Positions 1-8,652 of a stretch of 64,000 nucleotides of DNA are shown here, piece after piece; the stretch's first letter is position 1, and every line of letters begins with the position of its first letter. Source of the stretch: Marinoscillum sp. 108 (GTDB taxonomy: Bacteria > Bacteroidota > Bacteroidia > Cytophagales > Cyclobacteriaceae); the NCBI RefSeq assembly GCF_902506655.1, contig NZ_LR734817.1, positions 62,001 through 126,000 of the forward strand. The letters run 5' to 3'. Below the pieces are notes generated by a model. It was not told the origin of the DNA, searched no databases, and saw nothing but the letters and a program-made list of their open reading frames with translations. The position numbers and the translations under genes were made by a program.

Positions 1-239
1 ATTCCAAGATCGGCACAGAGATCTGCTTCCATGGGGTGAGCCTCTCCTGCTGCCAGGGTCTTGAGGATGGCCACGATCCGATTCTTCATCTCCTCGGTGG
101 CTTTGTTGGTAAAGGTCACACCGAGAATATGTCGGAAAGCGGCTGGGCGCCCCAACGCAATGGTCAGATAAGATCTGGCCAGGGTGAAAGTTTTACCTGA
201 TCCGGCTCCTGACCGGTAAATATGGAATGGTTTTGACAT
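1..239 (-). CDS. UvrD/RecB-AddA-like ATP-dependent helicase, N-terminal fragment
   Basis: This is the first 79 or so codons of a superfamily 1 helicase; the rest lies beyond the left edge. Translation from the ATG at 239 shows a Walker A loop (GAGSGKT, about residues 11-17) and the following motif FTNKATEEMK, both hallmarks of UvrD/RecB/AddA ATPases. The form 'IYRSGAGSGKTFTLA' close to the N-terminus is what one expects in RecB- or AddA-like subunits of double-strand break repair nucleases rather than in UvrD or PcrA. That finer assignment is an inference, because the helicase core and any C-terminal nuclease domain are outside the window. It is transcribed away from the neighbouring small exported protein across an AT-rich 181-bp gap in which I could not place a convincing promoter. 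Confidence 0.8.
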   Translation of the reverse strand, partial: MSKPFHIYRSGAGSGKTFTLARSYLTIALGRPAAFRHILGVTFTNKATEEMKNRIVAILKTLAAGEAHPMEADLCADLG

Positions 240-420
240 GGACTTTTAAAGATAGCAAAGGGGTGGTCTTGATCGCTCCTGAAGAAGAAAATTAGTCGTC
301 AAATAGCGAACATGACGCGCACTCCTCTTCCCCAAAAACTTAATGTTACGTAATTGTTAATTAATTAATATTTGATTAACATTACCATATCAATTAAGTA
401 ATACATCAATTTATAATCAC

Positions 421-783
421 ATGAAAAAATACATATTTTCCCTTGCTCTATTAACAGTTGCAGTACTAGCTTTTGCCACCTCTGATTCTAATCTATCCCT
501 ACAGGCAAAGGCCATTAATCTGGACGAAGTGGCGGAAAGTATCAAGTACCCTACAATGAGCAACGAAAGTGGCATTGAAGGCACCGTGATTATGTATCTG
601 GAGATTGACGCTGAAGGTAATATTTCAAATACTACAGCACTTGCATACCCATGTAGCAAACTAAAAGAAACGGTTGAGCTAGCGCTCAATGATCTGAAAT
701 TCGAACCCGCAAGGAACATTGAAGGCGAGGCAGTAGCCAGCACCTTGCGAATTCCATTCGACTTTCAGCTAAAGATAGACTAA
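421..783 (+). CDS. small exported TonB C-terminal-domain protein
   Basis: A 120-residue protein with an N-terminal signal sequence (MKKYIFSLALLTVAVLAFA) and then a single TonB_C-like domain (about residues 35-118). The pattern IEGTVIMYLEIDAEGNI, a central helix, 'LKFEPA' and a final strand STLRIPFDF is typical of the domain. There is no N-terminal TM anchor plus proline-rich linker, so it is not a classical TonB. Bacteroidota encode many stand-alone secreted TonB_C proteins whose role is not known. The gene is convergent with argH and the stop codons overlap by 4 nt. An intrinsic terminator for this gene sits 37 nt downstream, inside the argH coding sequence. The upstream region is very AT-rich. 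Confidence 0.75.
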   Translation: MKKYIFSLALLTVAVLAFATSDSNLSLQAKAINLDEVAESIKYPTMSNESGIEGTVIMYLEIDAEGNISNTTALAYPCSKLKETVELALNDLKFEPARNIEGEAVASTLRIPFDFQLKID

Positions 784-2111
784 GCAGTCAGACTGCTAAA
801 ACACCCACCTATGTGGATGAAAGGGAACTTACTTAGTTCCCTTTTTATTTTTTCGGCCACCTGATCATTCGCCAGATTACCCACGCTACCCAGGTGAGTA
901 TGTTTTATCTCCCGATCTGGCCGATAGGTACCCTCTTCTACCCGCTTACCTACTTCCTTGTAAGCGTCCCTAAAGGGCATTCCGTCCAGTACCAGCTGAT
1001 TGACCAACTCTACCGTGAACAGGTAATCATACCTGCTGTCATTGATCACGTCTGGGTTTACCTTCACCTGACTGAGCGAAAAATCCACAATATCCAGGCA
1101 CTGCTTCAGGGTCTGGATGCCAGGAAACAAGTGTTCTTTTAGTTGCTGAAGATCGCGGTGATAACCACTCGGAAGATTGCTGAGAATAAGATTCAGCTCA
1201 TTGGGTAAACTTAGCAGCTGATTGCACCGTCCCCTTACCAATTCGAATACGTCCGGATTCTTCTTATGCGGCATAATACTTGAACCAGTAGTCAGCTCAT
1301 CCGGAAAGGATAAAAAACCAAAATTTTGGCCGGCATATAAACAGACATCCATGGCTAATTTACTCAGGGTAGCAGCCACTGAGGCCATCGCAGTAGCCAA
1401 TGCCACTTCGGATTTACCCCTGGTCATTTGTGCATACACCACATTGTAGTTAGGCTCCTCAAAGCCAAGTAACGCTGTGGTTTTCATTCTATCAATTGGA
1501 AACGATGAACCATACCCGGCGGCAGAACCGAGTGGGTTCTTATTGGCAACGTCAAAAGCCGCCCTCAAAGCTATGAGATCATCAGAAAGGCTCTCGGCAT
1601 AAGCCCCCAACCATAATCCGATAGAAGAAGGCATGGCCACCTGCATGTGAGTATACCCCGGAATGAGAACATCTTTATACCGTTCACTTTGACTCAGGAG
1701 TGTATCCGAAAGCGATTTTACCAGCCCTACTATCTCCTCAATTTCACCTCTGAAATACATTTTAAGGTCCACCAGCACCTGATCATTTCTGGATCGGCCA
1801 CTGTGGATTTTTTTACCCACCTCTCCCAGTTTCTTGGTAAGCAAAAACTCCACCTGAGAATGGATATCTTCCATGCCCGGATCAATGGTGAGCTCACCTG
1901 CTCTGGCCAGTTGGTAAAGTTGCTTCAACTCCGCACTCAGTACCTTCAATTCCTCCCCGGTAAGCAGCCCGATGCTCTCCAGCATCTCTATGTGCGCCAA
2001 TGATCCCAAAATATCATAGGGTGCCAGGAGTAAATCGAGCTCCTGATCATTTCCAATAGTAAATGCCTCAACTCTCTTGTTGACGTCTGTAGACTTCTGC
2101 CAAAGTTTCAT
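780..2111 (-). CDS. argH: argininosuccinate lyase
   Basis: Catalyses the last step of arginine synthesis, splitting argininosuccinate into arginine and fumarate in the cytosol. The 443-residue length fits the family. The fumarase/aspartase signature GSSIMPHKKNPD is visible at about residues 277-288, and the N-terminal motif HSGRSRNDQV, which contributes to the active site, is intact. It is the last gene of an eight-gene operon, starting 5 nt after the M20 deacylase stop. Its 3' end overlaps the convergent TonB_C gene by 4 nt and contains that gene's terminator on the opposite strand. Confidence 0.97.
   Translation of the reverse strand: MKLWQKSTDVNKRVEAFTIGNDQELDLLLAPYDILGSLAHIEMLESIGLLTGEELKVLSAELKQLYQLARAGELTIDPGMEDIHSQVEFLLTKKLGEVGKKIHSGRSRNDQVLVDLKMYFRGEIEEIVGLVKSLSDTLLSQSERYKDVLIPGYTHMQVAMPSSIGLWLGAYAESLSDDLIALRAAFDVANKNPLGSAAGYGSSFPIDRMKTTALLGFEEPNYNVVYAQMTRGKSEVALATAMASVAATLSKLAMDVCLYAGQNFGFLSFPDELTTGSSIMPHKKNPDVFELVRGRCNQLLSLPNELNLILSNLPSGYHRDLQQLKEHLFPGIQTLKQCLDIVDFSLSQVKVNPDVINDSRYDYLFTVELVNQLVLDGMPFRDAYKEVGKRVEEGTYRPDREIKHTHLGSVGNLANDQVAEKIKRELSKFPFIHIGGCFSSLTA
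820..852 (+). terminator. intrinsic terminator of the TonB_C gene, embedded in argH
   Basis: The stem AAAGGGAAC / GTTCCCTTT (820-828 with 836-844, loop TTACTTA) is followed by a T-rich tract TTATTTTTT. It has the right orientation to end the transcript of the 421-783 gene, and it lies inside the last 25 codons of argH on the other strand. Confidence 0.7.
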
Positions 2112-2116
2112 TGATA

Positions 2117-3205
2117 TTAATTTGATTTAAAAAGCTTATTGAGCAGCATGAGGTATCCCATGATGCCCTCTTTGATCTCCTCGACGAAAATATACTCATC
2201 GGGCATATGTGAGCGGTTGGAGTCTCCCGGACCAATCTTAACCGTTGGAAAGGGCATCAATGCCTGATCTGACATGGTAGGCGAACCAAAAAACTTTGTG
2301 TCCAGTGCCTCAGCAGCCTTCACGATCTCATGGTCTTTGGTGATCCCGGATGGTTGTAGGCGTGTAGAGCGCTCCTGCACCTCACAATTCACCTGTGCCC
2401 GGATCAGTTCCAGGGTTTCTTCATTGCTATAGGCATCAGTGGTGCGCACGTCCACCACAAAATGACAGGTATCGGGCACCACATTGTGTTGAGTGCCTGA
2501 AGATATCATGGTCACCGACATCTTGATCGGTCCCAAAGTCTCAGATGTTTTTGGAAACTGGTAGTTACGAAACCATTCAATATCTTTCATTGCCAAATAA
2601 ATGGCATTTTCGCCCTCATCGCGAGCGGCATGTCCGGCCACCCCCCTGGCGTAACAGTCGAGCACCATGAGCCCTTTTTCGTGAATGGCCATGTCCATTT
2701 CGGTAGGCTCCCCCACTATTCCAAAGCTGATTTCTCCCAATTCTCTCAGGATACTTTTGATTCCTCCCGGCCCAGAAATTTCCTCTTCGGCCGTAGCCGC
2801 CAGAATCAGATTGTACTTCAGGTCCTTTTGCGTATAAAAATACATGAAGGTCATGATCAGTGACACCAGTGCTCCTCCAGCATCATTGCTCCCAAGTCCA
2901 AAAAGCTTTCCATCCTCCTCAGAGGGATAAAAAGGGTCTCTTGTGTATCCGGCGTTGGGTTTGACGGTATCGTGGTGCGAGTTCAGTAATACCGTAGGTT
3001 TCGAATCATCAAAATCCTGATTTTTCACCCATACGTTATTGCCCTTTCTTTCTGTAGGGACTTCCTGCTCCTCGAAATATCCTTGAATCAGATCAGCCGT
3101 TTTGTCCTCCTCCCTGCTAATGCTCTGTGTAGAAATGAGCTGCTTAAGCAAGTCCACAGCCTCACTATGGAGCTGATCCGTGTTATATTTGAAGGAGGCT
3201 GCCAT
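2117..3205 (-). CDS. argE: M20 family N-acylornithine deacylase (ArgE role)
   Basis: A 362-residue M20 zinc aminoacylase that by position should remove the acyl group from N-acylcitrulline or N-acylornithine in the arginine pathway. Metal-binding landmarks are visible: HHD (77-79), the bridging Asp in GSNDAGG (Asp108), and the catalytic acidic run AEEE (139-142). In Bacteroidota that carbamoylate N-acylornithine, the deacylase acts after carbamoylation. The neighbouring carbamoyltransferase suggests the acyl group is succinyl rather than acetyl, which is an inference. The start overlaps the 3' end of argB by 23 nt. M20 enzymes also include DapE and carboxypeptidases, but the operon context favours the ArgE role. 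Confidence 0.88.
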   Translation of the reverse strand: MAASFKYNTDQLHSEAVDLLKQLISTQSISREEDKTADLIQGYFEEQEVPTERKGNNVWVKNQDFDDSKPTVLLNSHHDTVKPNAGYTRDPFYPSEEDGKLFGLGSNDAGGALVSLIMTFMYFYTQKDLKYNLILAATAEEEISGPGGIKSILRELGEISFGIVGEPTEMDMAIHEKGLMVLDCYARGVAGHAARDEGENAIYLAMKDIEWFRNYQFPKTSETLGPIKMSVTMISSGTQHNVVPDTCHFVVDVRTTDAYSNEETLELIRAQVNCEVQERSTRLQPSGITKDHEIVKAAEALDTKFFGSPTMSDQALMPFPTVKIGPGDSNRSHMPDEYIFVEEIKEGIMGYLMLLNKLFKSN

Positions 3206-3959
3206 GGTTTGAGTTTATTTGATCGTATTTACAGATTCTCACACCCTTCACTCCGCTGTGCAGAGCTTTGAATGAATTCTCTAATTTAGGAATCATCCCG
3301 CTATGAATAGCGCCGGATTCTTTCATTTCGATAAAAAAAGATTCTTTAAATGGATTGATCAAAGACTCAGGATCGTTCACATCGGCCAGCACCCCATCCA
3401 GTTCAAAAGTGAGGGCCAGGTTGACTTCAAAAAACTCCGCCATGGCCAGTGCAATGGTGCCGGCAATGGTATCTGCATTGGTATTGAGAATGTGCCCGGC
3501 GCCATCGTGGGTTAGCGGTGCAATTACCGGCACACCTCCGACTTCAATCATCTTGGTAAGAAAGTCTGCATTAACTTCCACGGGATCACCCACCCAACCA
3601 TAATCCACTCCATTGGTAACGGGCCGCTTGACCGACCTGATGATCGATCCGTCTGCTCCTGTCAGCCCAATGGCATTGACTCCCAAACTTTGGAGTTTGG
3701 CGGTCATTTGCTTATTTACAAGACCTCCATACACCATGGTCACCAAATCTACGGTGGCATCGTCCGTCACGCGACGGCCTTCCACCATTATGGCTTCCAT
3801 GCCCAGTCGCTCACCTATTTCGGTCGCTATTCTTCCTCCCCCATGCACGAGTATCTTGGGACCTTTGAGTGCTACGAATCCGTCCAAAAAAGCCTTTTGC
3901 TTTTCAGGATCTTCGATCACCGCGCCGCCTATTTTGATGACATTGAGTGGTTGTTTCAT
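3183..3959 (-). CDS. argB: N-acetyl(acyl)glutamate kinase
   Basis: Phosphorylates N-acylglutamate, the second step of arginine synthesis. The 258-residue protein has the amino acid kinase fold landmarks: an N-terminal VIKIGGAVIE loop, the HGGG motif (ILVHGGGR, about residue 39), NTNADTIAG in the C-terminal half, and KLENS near the end. There is no N-terminal helix of the kind found in hexameric arginine-inhibited kinases, so feedback inhibition through that helix is not expected. It starts 3 nt after argF' and overlaps the deacylase gene by 23 nt. Confidence 0.96.
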   Translation of the reverse strand: MKQPLNVIKIGGAVIEDPEKQKAFLDGFVALKGPKILVHGGGRIATEIGERLGMEAIMVEGRRVTDDATVDLVTMVYGGLVNKQMTAKLQSLGVNAIGLTGADGSIIRSVKRPVTNGVDYGWVGDPVEVNADFLTKMIEVGGVPVIAPLTHDGAGHILNTNADTIAGTIALAMAEFFEVNLALTFELDGVLADVNDPESLINPFKESFFIEMKESGAIHSGMIPKLENSFKALHSGVKGVRICKYDQINSNHGSLLQI

Positions 3960-3962
3960 ATT

Positions 3963-4907
3963 CTATAGATTTTCCAACATTTCTTTGAGGACAGCCTGTG
4001 CGCTAAACACTCGATTGGCCGCCTGGTGGATCACGATGGCACTTTTAGAATCGAGCACCTCATCGGCAATCACCACATTTCTTCGCACAGGCAGGCAGTG
4101 CATTACCCGCGCATGATTCGTATTGGCCAACTTGGACTGATCAATCATCCATTTAGGATAATTGCCCACCTCGCCGTAGTTCTTATAAGATGACCAGTTT
4201 TTGACATACACAAAATCTGCACCCTCAAAAGCCTCTTCCTGATCATAATAGATTTTGGCTCCCTTTGTAAACTGATCTGACAATTCAAATCCCTTGGGTT
4301 GCACAATAGAAAAATCAACATCAGCGTGAGTCATCCACTGCGAAAAGGAGTTGGACACCGCCTGAGGCAAGGCATTGATGTGCGGAGCCCATGACAAAAC
4401 CACCTTCGGTTTAGGTGACTTTTTGAACTCAGAAATAGTCACCAAATCAGCAAAAGACTGTAAAGGATGCAGTGTGGCCGACTCCAGGCTAATAATAGGC
4501 ACGCCGGAATGCTGGATAAATGCCTTTATGATCTTCTCGCTATAGTCAGCCTTCCGGTCTCGCAATGCCGGAAAGGAACGCACTCCCAGAATATCACAAT
4601 ACTGTCCCAACACAGCGGCCGCTTCACGAATGTGCTCAGCCTTGCCACCGTCCATGACCACTCCATCTTCTATTTCTATCTGCCACGAATCCTGGGTCAC
4701 ATTCATCACCATGGTGTTCATCCCCAGATTGGCAGCCGCTTTCTGAGTACTCATTCTGGTCCTCAGGCTGGAGTTGAAAAACAAGAGCCCTAGTGTTTTG
4801 TTTTCTCCCAGATGCTTATGCGCAAAGGGGGATTTCTTCAGAGCAAGTGCTTTTTGCACAAACCCATCGAGATCTTTTACATCATTTACAGAAGTAAAAT
4901 GTCGCAT
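3963..4907 (-). CDS. argF': N-succinylornithine (or N-acetylornithine) carbamoyltransferase
   Basis: A 314-residue transcarbamylase of the N-acylornithine type found in Bacteroidota and Xanthomonas, not ordinary ornithine carbamoyltransferase. The carbamoyl-phosphate loop reads FFNSSLRTR (43-51), and HCLPVRRN lies near the C-terminus. The specificity position within MDGGKAEH is Ala90. From published structures, the Bacteroides fragilis succinylornithine enzyme has Pro90 here and the Xanthomonas acetylornithine enzyme has Glu92. Replacing that Glu by small or non-charged residues was reported to switch preference to succinylornithine. Ala90 therefore predicts the succinyl substrate. The gene lies between proC (1-nt gap) and argB (3-nt gap). 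Confidence 0.92.
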   Translation of the reverse strand: MRHFTSVNDVKDLDGFVQKALALKKSPFAHKHLGENKTLGLLFFNSSLRTRMSTQKAAANLGMNTMVMNVTQDSWQIEIEDGVVMDGGKAEHIREAAAVLGQYCDILGVRSFPALRDRKADYSEKIIKAFIQHSGVPIISLESATLHPLQSFADLVTISEFKKSPKPKVVLSWAPHINALPQAVSNSFSQWMTHADVDFSIVQPKGFELSDQFTKGAKIYYDQEEAFEGADFVYVKNWSSYKNYGEVGNYPKWMIDQSKLANTNHARVMHCLPVRRNVVIADEVLDSKSAIVIHQAANRVFSAQAVLKEMLENL

Positions 4908-4908
4908 G

Positions 4909-5712
4909 CTATTTAATGTTTTTGATTTTTTCGTAAGACACCATTAAGCCTTTTATCAAAGCAGAGCTCAGCCCCTGGTGTTCCATTTCATTCAGTCCGG
5001 CGATGGTGCAGCCTTCCGGCGTGGTTACCTTATCAATCTCCACCTCGGGGTGCTGACCATTTTCCAATATCAGGGATGCAGCGCCTTTGGCGGTCTGCAC
5101 AGCGATCATCTGTGCATCTTCAGAATGAAAACCCATCTGCACACCACCCTGAGTAGCAGCACGAAGGTAACGCATAAAAAAGGCAATGCCACTCGCACCA
5201 AGTACCGTAGCAGCCTGCATCAGCTTCTCCTCTATGATGAGGGTCTTTCCAAGCGCATTAAAAATCTTCTGCACAGCCAACGCATCGTCCTTGCTATCCT
5301 CAGAGCAAATACACGTCATAGACTCGCCTATGGCAATGGCTGTATTGGGCATAGCCCGAACCACCGGCACTTCCAATTTCAAATGACTCTTGATCTCCGC
5401 AATAGAAACCCCGGTGATGACCGAAACCAAAAGATGATCTTTGGTCAGTCCCGGATTGATCTGCTCCAGAAGTCTGGGCAACTGCTTGGGCTGAACACAC
5501 AGCAAAACCATCTTGGCTTGCTTGACTGCTTCCAGGTTGTTACTGGACACCTGAAACCCCTTAGCCTTCAGATAGCCCACATGATCGAGGTTACGACGTG
5601 TTAAACATATCTGCCCAGCCTCCTTTAGTTGCTCCTCCACTATTCCCTGAGCGATGGCAATCCCCAGATTACCTGCCCCTAGTATGGCAATATTGCTATC
5701 CGTTAATTCCAT
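4909..5712 (-). CDS. proC: pyrroline-5-carboxylate reductase
   Basis: Reduces pyrroline-5-carboxylate to proline with NAD(P)H. The 267-residue protein has an N-terminal Rossmann loop (ILGAGNLGIAIAQG, about residues 10-23) and the family segments VRAMPNTAIAIGES and TPEGCTIAGL. Its place in an arginine operon joins proline and arginine synthesis, an arrangement also seen in other Bacteroidota. It starts 6 nt after argC and stops 1 nt before argF'. In related operons an aminotransferase gene (argD) tends to lie near here; none is present in this one. Confidence 0.95.
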   Translation of the reverse strand: MELTDSNIAILGAGNLGIAIAQGIVEEQLKEAGQICLTRRNLDHVGYLKAKGFQVSSNNLEAVKQAKMVLLCVQPKQLPRLLEQINPGLTKDHLLVSVITGVSIAEIKSHLKLEVPVVRAMPNTAIAIGESMTCICSEDSKDDALAVQKIFNALGKTLIIEEKLMQAATVLGASGIAFFMRYLRAATQGGVQMGFHSEDAQMIAVQTAKGAASLILENGQHPEVEIDKVTTPEGCTIAGLNEMEHQGLSSALIKGLMVSYEKIKNIK

Positions 5713-5718
5713 TTTTTT

Positions 5719-6690
5719 TTAAAATCCGGTTGGTTTAAGATTGAGGCCTGCGGTTTCTTCCAGCCCAAAAATCAGATTCATATTTTGAACAGCCTGGCCA
5801 GAGGCACCTTTGAGCAGGTTATCGATCATCGAAATCGCCAAAAGCTTGTTGCCTTCCTTCTTCAGATAAACCACTGCCTTGTTGGTATTCACCACCATTT
5901 TCAGGTCAGGGTTTCTATTGGTCACATGGGTGAACGGCTGATCCTTATAAAATGCCTCATAAAGGGCGTAAGCTTCAGCCTCGGAGGCATCCGTTTCAAA
6001 ATAAGACGTGGCAATTATTCCTCTTGTGAAATTACCTCGAAAAGGGATAAAGTTCACCACATGACTCTTCCCTGCCAATTGTGTCAGGCTCTCACCGATC
6101 TCATCCAAATGCTGATGGGTGAAGGCCTTGTAGACACTCATGTTTTGATTTCTCCAGGAGAAATGAGAGGTAGGTGACAAAGACTGCCCGGCACCTGTAG
6201 AGCCGGTGATCCCTGTGGTATGAATTTCAGATTGGATTATTCCAGCTTGAGCCGCAGGCAAAAGCCCCACTTGAATACAGGTAGCAAAGCAACCGGGATT
6301 AGCGATCATGGTTGCCTTTGGGATTGCCGGCCCATTAAGTTCCGGAAGGCCATAGACAAAACCGTCAGCATCATCCTTTAGTCTGAAATCATTACTCAAG
6401 TCAATAATTTTGACCGTATCAGGGGCTGGATTGCCCGCTAGAAACACCCTCGACTCTCCGTGGCCTTTGCACAAAAAGAGCACGTCAAGGTTTCGATAGT
6501 CCAAATGGGCACTGAAAACCAGATTGGTGTCCCCAATCAGATCTGTATGTATTTCGGTGACCTTTTTCGCGACCTGGCTCTCACTTTGAGCGCAGACCAC
6601 CTCCGCATTTGGGTGATGAACTAATAATCTCATCAGCTCACCGGCCGTATAGCCGGCTGCTCCATAAATTCCTACTCTGATTTTACTCAT
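5719..6690 (-). CDS. argC: N-acetyl(acyl)-gamma-glutamyl-phosphate reductase
   Basis: NADPH-dependent reduction of N-acylglutamyl-phosphate to the semialdehyde. The 323-residue protein has the N-terminal nucleotide loop GIYGAAGYTAGEL and the catalytic cysteine in NPGCFATC (Cys134). A HFSWRNQN segment and the C-terminal glycine-rich KGASGQAVQN segment are also typical. Its start overlaps the end of argG by 8 nt. Confidence 0.96.
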   Translation of the reverse strand: MSKIRVGIYGAAGYTAGELMRLLVHHPNAEVVCAQSESQVAKKVTEIHTDLIGDTNLVFSAHLDYRNLDVLFLCKGHGESRVFLAGNPAPDTVKIIDLSNDFRLKDDADGFVYGLPELNGPAIPKATMIANPGCFATCIQVGLLPAAQAGIIQSEIHTTGITGSTGAGQSLSPTSHFSWRNQNMSVYKAFTHQHLDEIGESLTQLAGKSHVVNFIPFRGNFTRGIIATSYFETDASEAEAYALYEAFYKDQPFTHVTNRNPDLKMVVNTNKAVVYLKKEGNKLLAISMIDNLLKGASGQAVQNMNLIFGLEETAGLNLKPTGF

Positions 6691-7879
6691 CCGTCTGGTG
6701 GACTTTGTGATAGATCATGTTTTGGTTTCCGAAGATCTTAGAAAAACCCTTCACATCTTCTCCTGACCATGAATTATTCATTTCTCCATACTTACCAAAA
6801 CTGGATTGCATCAGGTCATGCTCAGAGGTAATACCGACTACATAGAACCGATAAGGTGCCAGGTGCACCTTCACTGTTCCGGTCACGTACTTCTGGGTAC
6901 TGTCGTAAAACGATTCGATATCACGCATGACAGGATCAAGATAGTGTCCTTCATGCAGCAGGTTGCCATAAGTCAATGACAACTGATCCTTCATCAAAAG
7001 CTGGTTTTTAGTCAATACGTGTTTCTCGAGCGTATGGTGTGCCTTAATAAGGATGACCGGGGCGGCAGCTTCAAAGCCTACTCTCCCCTTGATGCCGATG
7101 ATGGTATCCCCTACGTGGACATCCCTCCCCAGCGCATAGGCGCTTGCGATGGTATTGAGCTGTTCAATACATTGCACCGGCGTAAGGGACTTGCCGTTCA
7201 GACCAACAGGTTCTCCTCCTTCAAAAGAAATCTCCACCACTTCTTCACCAGTCTTTTTCAACTGACTCGGGAAAGCTGCTTCCGCAAGAAACTGATCGGA
7301 GGTTAAAGTCTCCTTGCCGCCAACAGACGTACCCCAAAGACCCTGATTCACCGAATACAAGGACTTTTCCCAGTTGCCACTCACTCCGTGATCAATCAGA
7401 TATTGTATTTCCTCTTCTCTCGAAAGTCGTTTATCACGGATCGGGGTAATGATCTCCTTTTCAGGACACAGGATATTGAAGATCATATCAAAACGTACCT
7501 GATCATTACCAGCTCCGGTGCTTCCATGAGCAATGGCATCCACTCCCAGCCTAATGGCCTCCTTGGCAATGGCGGTAGCCTGAAAAACCCGCTCAGCACT
7601 CACTGACAATGGGTATGTGTTATTCTTCAACACATTTCCTGCAATGAGGTATTTGATGGCCTTTTGATAAAACTCTTCGGTTACGTCCACATTGGAATGA
7701 GATTCACTCCCCAATGATCTGGAGCGTTCCTCCAGCTTATCCAACTCTTCTTTTGTAAATCCACCGGTATTGACGGTGACAGTGTATACTTGGTATCCCA
7801 GTTCTTTGAGGTAGAGTGAGCAATAAGTAGTGTCCAATCCACCACTAAAAGCCAACAATACCTTTTTCTGATCACTCAT
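6683..7879 (-). CDS. argG: argininosuccinate synthase
   Basis: Joins citrulline and aspartate using ATP. The 398-residue protein has the N-type ATP pyrophosphatase loop SGGLDT at residues 12-17, and segments such as AHGSTGAGNDQVRFD that bind citrulline and aspartate. Its start overlaps the stop of the upstream GNAT gene in an ATGA arrangement, which suggests translational coupling, and its end overlaps argC by 8 nt. Confidence 0.96.
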   Translation of the reverse strand: MSDQKKVLLAFSGGLDTTYCSLYLKELGYQVYTVTVNTGGFTKEELDKLEERSRSLGSESHSNVDVTEEFYQKAIKYLIAGNVLKNNTYPLSVSAERVFQATAIAKEAIRLGVDAIAHGSTGAGNDQVRFDMIFNILCPEKEIITPIRDKRLSREEEIQYLIDHGVSGNWEKSLYSVNQGLWGTSVGGKETLTSDQFLAEAAFPSQLKKTGEEVVEISFEGGEPVGLNGKSLTPVQCIEQLNTIASAYALGRDVHVGDTIIGIKGRVGFEAAAPVILIKAHHTLEKHVLTKNQLLMKDQLSLTYGNLLHEGHYLDPVMRDIESFYDSTQKYVTGTVKVHLAPYRFYVVGITSEHDLMQSSFGKYGEMNNSWSGEDVKGFSKIFGNQNMIYHKVHQTDE

Positions 7880-8490
7880 TTAATCTGTACTTTTTGTTTC
7901 CACATCATTAATTTCTCCTGCACCTTTTTACTGCGCTGCTTCCATTTACGCTTTTTCTCCTCAGGATCGTAGAGCATACCTGTGCACAGGCAGTGCTGAT
8001 GATTTTTCCGGGTGAGAATATCATAGTTCACACAGCTGCTACAGCCTTTCCAGAACGCTTCATCGTCGGTCAGCTCAGAAAAAGCAACCGGTCGGTAACC
8101 GAGATCCGAATTGATTTTCATGACAGCCATGCTGGTAGTGAGGCCGAACAGCTTGGCATCCGGGTATTTTTCTCTGGAAAGTTTGAAGGCCCTTGCCTTG
8201 ATGGCCTGAGCCAGCCCATTATTCCTATAATCAGGATTGACAATGAGCCCAGAATTGGCCACATATTTTCCATGGCCCCATGTTTCAATGTAGCAAAAAC
8301 CAGCAAGCTTACCCGATTTGGTCAGGGCAATTACCGACTTACCATCAGCCAGCTTTCCCTGAACATACTCAGTAGATCTTCTGGCTATGCCAGTACCTCT
8401 TTTTTCGGCACTGTCAGCAATCATATCGCAGATTTGCTCAGCGTAATGTATATGTGATGCATCGGCGACCGATACAACAAATTTGTCCAT
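7876..8490 (-). CDS. GNAT N-acyltransferase heading the arginine operon, with a four-cysteine C-terminal motif
   Basis: A 204-residue GNAT-fold protein; I chose the ATG at 8490 (MDKFVVSVAD) over an upstream one that adds 16 unconserved residues. The acyl-CoA pyrophosphate loop is in VNPDYRNNGLA (about 85-95). A pair of cysteine motifs follows, CxxC (150, 153) and CxC (167, 169), which could bind a metal, and then a lysine-rich tail. As first gene of the operon, coupled to argG by a 4-nt overlap, it is a good candidate for the N-acylglutamate synthase that opens the pathway. That function is inferred from context, since the family is broad. Given the succinyl-type argF', the donor may be succinyl-CoA. 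Confidence 0.75.
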   Translation of the reverse strand: MDKFVVSVADASHIHYAEQICDMIADSAEKRGTGIARRSTEYVQGKLADGKSVIALTKSGKLAGFCYIETWGHGKYVANSGLIVNPDYRNNGLAQAIKARAFKLSREKYPDAKLFGLTTSMAVMKINSDLGYRPVAFSELTDDEAFWKGCSSCVNYDILTRKNHQHCLCTGMLYDPEEKKRKWKQRSKKVQEKLMMWKQKVQIK

Positions 8491-8652
8491 TTTAATAAAG
8501 AATAGGTGAATAAAGAATTTTAGCGAGGGGCAGGTCACTGCGTAAGTGTCCTATATAAACATATCAGGCAGAGCGCCTGGGAGACATTAGCCTCGGGGTA
8601 GAGTAAGACGATATGTGTATATAAGTTTTCAACTCGTATCTAATTCTTAAGA

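Noticed and set aside
4978-5604. 208-codon plus-strand open frame over proC
   Set aside because: It is the antisense shadow of proC, without domain similarity or a start context.
8541-8640. Regulatory attenuator in the arginine operon leader
   Set aside because: The only hairpin is 5 bp long with no T tract and no leader peptide rich in Arg codons.
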